Assembly: GCA_025331445.1 (NCBI GenBank)
Contig: JAIWNE010000055.1
Location: 147,831 to 211,830 of the forward strand
Direction of reading: 5' to 3'
Length of the DNA stretch: 64,000 nt
Source of the DNA: Blakeslea trispora
Taxonomy: Eukaryota > Mucoromycota > Mucoromycetes > Mucorales > Choanephoraceae
Below the pieces are notes generated by a model. The model had not been told where the DNA came from. It did no database searches and saw only the letters and a program-made list of their open reading frames with translations. How positions within the stretch are numbered: the first letter of the stretch is position 1; each line of letters opens with the position of its first letter. Both the position numbers and the translations under genes were made by a program. Below, one piece after another: positions 61,745 through 64,000 of this stretch.

Positions 61745-62872
61745 TTAACAGAAAGCAATTGAATGAGATGAAAAAGTAGTGTTTGTAATAATGTTTGATT
61801 TTTGAAGTAATTCAAATGACCATGTAGTTGAATTGACAGCATTCTTAATAGACCATAGTGTACCGCCTACACCTCCGCTCGTATATGCTGATATTTGGGT
61901 ATCCATCATTCTTCTCAGCCAATGGTCTGTTGTGTCAACACCTGATGCAACAGACCATTCACCAAAAAATACTGGCAAATGAAATGCACTGGCCGACTTC
62001 TTAGCATCACAGATACTTTGCAGGATTTTGGTTTCATTCTGTTCGGGAGGAAATACATAGTAAGGATGAAGGTCAATGATTGCATTAGCAGAAGAAGGTA
62101 GAAAGTCAGACCATCTATCTAGACCTAAGAACCCATCATGAAACATCATAGGTACTTTGTATCGTGATGAACTGATGATTTTGTATGCCCTTGTGTAATA
62201 ATCTTTAAGCATCTTGAGTTCTTTTTCCGAATCTACATGAGGTTCATTGGCTGATTCAATAGCTGAGACCCTGCTCTTTAAATTATCATCCAATTGATTC
62301 ATCCAGTTGACCATGGCCTGCAAAGCCTCTAGACTACGTTCTCTATTGTGTTGACTGTAAAACTCGATTTTCCCTGTTCGACCCGAATGATCTTTGCCAT
62401 TTTGAGAGCCTGGAAGACCATGAAGATCAAGAATAGCATACATATTGTACTTTTTACAATAGTTCAAAATGCGCTTTATTTGCTCTTTTTGACCTGAGGA
62501 CACATAGGGTTCAGATGCATTTGGTTTTAGAAATGCCCAATAGCCTACGGGTATACGTACATGATTTGCTTTGGCATCGGATAACAGCTTGAAATCTTGT
62601 TCTGTGACCCAATGATTCCAGTGGTCTTGGAGTAGTTTTGAAGAGTTGGAAGCCTGTTGGCAAAACGTCCATTCGTCTTTGGCATGAGGTGCATGTTCTT
62701 CAAAAAAGGAAGGATTCATCCATCTTTCTAGGATAAGCCAGTTACCCAAATTAGCTCCCCAGGCTTTTGAAGTCCAATAGTTAAATTCCGTTCCATCTAT
62801 TTTGGTAGGAGATGAATACGCAGTCGCTGCAAGACAGCAAACAACATACACAAAGATGCATCGATAGTGCAT
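61745..62872 (-). CDS. Secreted glucan 1,3-beta-glucosidase-like enzyme (GH5)
   Basis: Single-exon gene of 375 residues. A signal peptide (MHYRCIFVYVVCCLAATAYS) is followed by a TIM-barrel of the GH5 exo-beta-1,3-glucanase type. Seen motifs: WGANLGNWLILERWMNPSFF, HVRIPVGYWAF, AILDLHGLPGSQNG, SANEPH with the acid/base Glu about 210, DLHPYYVF, and FFGEWSVAS with the nucleophile Glu about 305. Several N-x-S/T sites suggest glycosylation. Expected roles are cell-wall glucan turnover or external glucan digestion. It lacks the introns found in nearly every other gene here. Confidence 0.93.
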   Translation of the reverse strand: MHYRCIFVYVVCCLAATAYSSPTKIDGTEFNYWTSKAWGANLGNWLILERWMNPSFFEEHAPHAKDEWTFCQQASNSSKLLQDHWNHWVTEQDFKLLSDAKANHVRIPVGYWAFLKPNASEPYVSSGQKEQIKRILNYCKKYNMYAILDLHGLPGSQNGKDHSGRTGKIEFYSQHNRERSLEALQAMVNWMNQLDDNLKSRVSAIESANEPHVDSEKELKMLKDYYTRAYKIISSSRYKVPMMFHDGFLGLDRWSDFLPSSANAIIDLHPYYVFPPEQNETKILQSICDAKKSASAFHLPVFFGEWSVASGVDTTDHWLRRMMDTQISAYTSGGVGGTLWSIKNAVNSTTWSFELLQKSNIITNTTFSSHSIAFC

Positions 62873-64000
62873 AGCAAACTTCTCTTTATGTCCAAGACTA
62901 GAAACAGAAAAGGAGAAAAAGAAAGGAACAATAATAAAAATAAGACATATCTGTAGAAATAAAAAATTTTGAGCCTTATTGTTCCTGAACTTCTATTTTG
63001 GGCTTAATTGATGTGAGACTTGGGCGCTCAGGATTCAGGAAATCGTGTTTTTAGTCCGTTACGAATCCCGAGTGTCTCACCTTCAGGCTAGCCTCAAGTT
63101 TAGGTAAAGTAGCTTTAATATGATATAATGCATGTATTCATTTGTAGAAGAAAATACTCGCAAAAGAGAGAAACGAAATATCTCATTTTAGTAGGCCACA
63201 GGAGATGAATAATTCATTTGACAAACAACTTGGTGAACCCATTTTGCTTGACATAGTCAAACTGAGCTAGTTCTTTTCTTCATCCGTGTTCTATTTTAAG
63301 AAGGGTACATTCGAGGCTCCTCTTTTTTATTAAAATATATATATATATAAAAGAGGAACAACACCAACCAGGCATCGTTTTGCTGTATGAAAAAATATAG
63401 TAGTTATATTTGCATTAATAATGAAGTCTTGCGACATGGCTTTATATATATATCATCCTGTGTCTTTAATTAAGGCCTGTACTAAGTGCTATCTAAGACT
63501 TTTATGATTCTTAAAAAAAAGGGATACATCAGACTAATTATCTCTTATTGTAATGATGAAAAGGATTCTTCATGTATTACTTAGTTGAATTTCTAGCCAT
63601 ACCTATACGTAAAACAGAGGTTTTTCTATCAACGGATAAACATGACAAAGCCAACCTCACTAGAGACAATCATTTTGCCTAGTCTACATGGCTCTCTTTT
63701 TGAACCGGCTACTGAATTATTTAGACGGAGACTGTTAGCGGTTGGATGGACCAAATGTTTGTAATACAAAGCAAAACAGCATTTTTCTTTTGGATAGAGC
63801 TATCCGTCTATACTCAGCACATGTATCTCTGAAACGAAAGAATAAAGAAAGACTAGAGATAAAGTACAGCTCTATGTTGAGAAAAATATCCGGTAACTAC
63901 ACAAAAGCAATTCAATACAAAGCTCATTTATTATGTCACTAGGTATATACAACACAAGTAATGATGTATCAAGATCACCATCATTGACCTGACCTGAGAA
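62873..64000. other. Intergenic region at the window end
   Basis: AT-rich region upstream of the GH5 gene, running to the window edge. Contains a (TA)n run at about 63334-63349 and another near 63443. A 66-codon plus frame at 63742-63942 has no support. The neighbouring gene to the right lies beyond the window. Confidence 0.5.

Noticed and set aside
63742..63942. 66-codon plus-strand frame near the right edge
   Set aside because: Short, AT-biased, no splice sites or domain.

Overview
The window looks like nuclear DNA of an early-diverging filamentous fungus, most likely a mucoralean zygomycete (Rhizopus/Mucor type). The evidence is many GT-AG introns of about 50-75 bases, AT-rich intergenic DNA full of A and T runs, a secreted aspartic protease of the rhizopuspepsin type, and eukaryotic families that the common yeasts lack (APH-1, FAM72, an Unc13/Munc13-like protein). 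The species cannot be named from the sequence. Gene models below were built by hand from reading frame, splice consensus and family conservation, and most keep frame across all junctions.

Layout. 1-18 kb is gene-dense: the 3' part of a P5-type ATPase, replication protein A 32 kDa subunit (-), signal peptide peptidase (+), proteasome ATPase Rpt4 (+), a peroxiredoxin (+), an arrestin-domain protein (-), a small four-helix membrane protein (-), a RING E3 ligase of the RNF126 type (+), APH-1 (-) and the aspartic protease (-). 19.0-22.9 kb is gene-poor and holds what may be a decayed cysteine-rich gene. 22.9-35.2 kb holds a Zn2Cys6 regulator, a Dsc2/UBAC2-like protein, a PRP38-family splicing factor, Ap4A phosphorylase, a second rhomboid-like protein and a 10-exon Unc13-like protein. 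35.2-39.8 kb has no protein gene but contains a strongly structured stretch (about 36.76-37.29 kb) that reads as an unannotated RNA polymerase III-type noncoding RNA. 39.8-48.5 kb holds the mitochondrial carnitine carrier and carnitine acetyltransferase in tandem, then a MiT/TFE-like bHLH factor and an RBM18-like RNA-binding protein. 48.5-54.9 kb is another gene-poor block with a broken Mutator-like transposon that had an OTU-type protease domain. 54.9-62.9 kb holds COG5 (with a probable one-base frame disruption), a DHHC palmitoyltransferase, a FAM72 homologue and a secreted GH5 glucanase.

Working relations. The carnitine carrier and carnitine acetyltransferase form an acetyl-unit shuttle. 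SPP, the Dsc2-like protein, the second rhomboid-like protein and APH-1 are all linked to proteolysis or quality control within membranes. Rpt4 and the RING ligase belong to the ubiquitin-proteasome system. COG5, Unc13-like and DHHC proteins serve Golgi and membrane traffic. Nothing suggests prokaryotic DNA, CRISPR arrays, an rRNA cluster or a virus.
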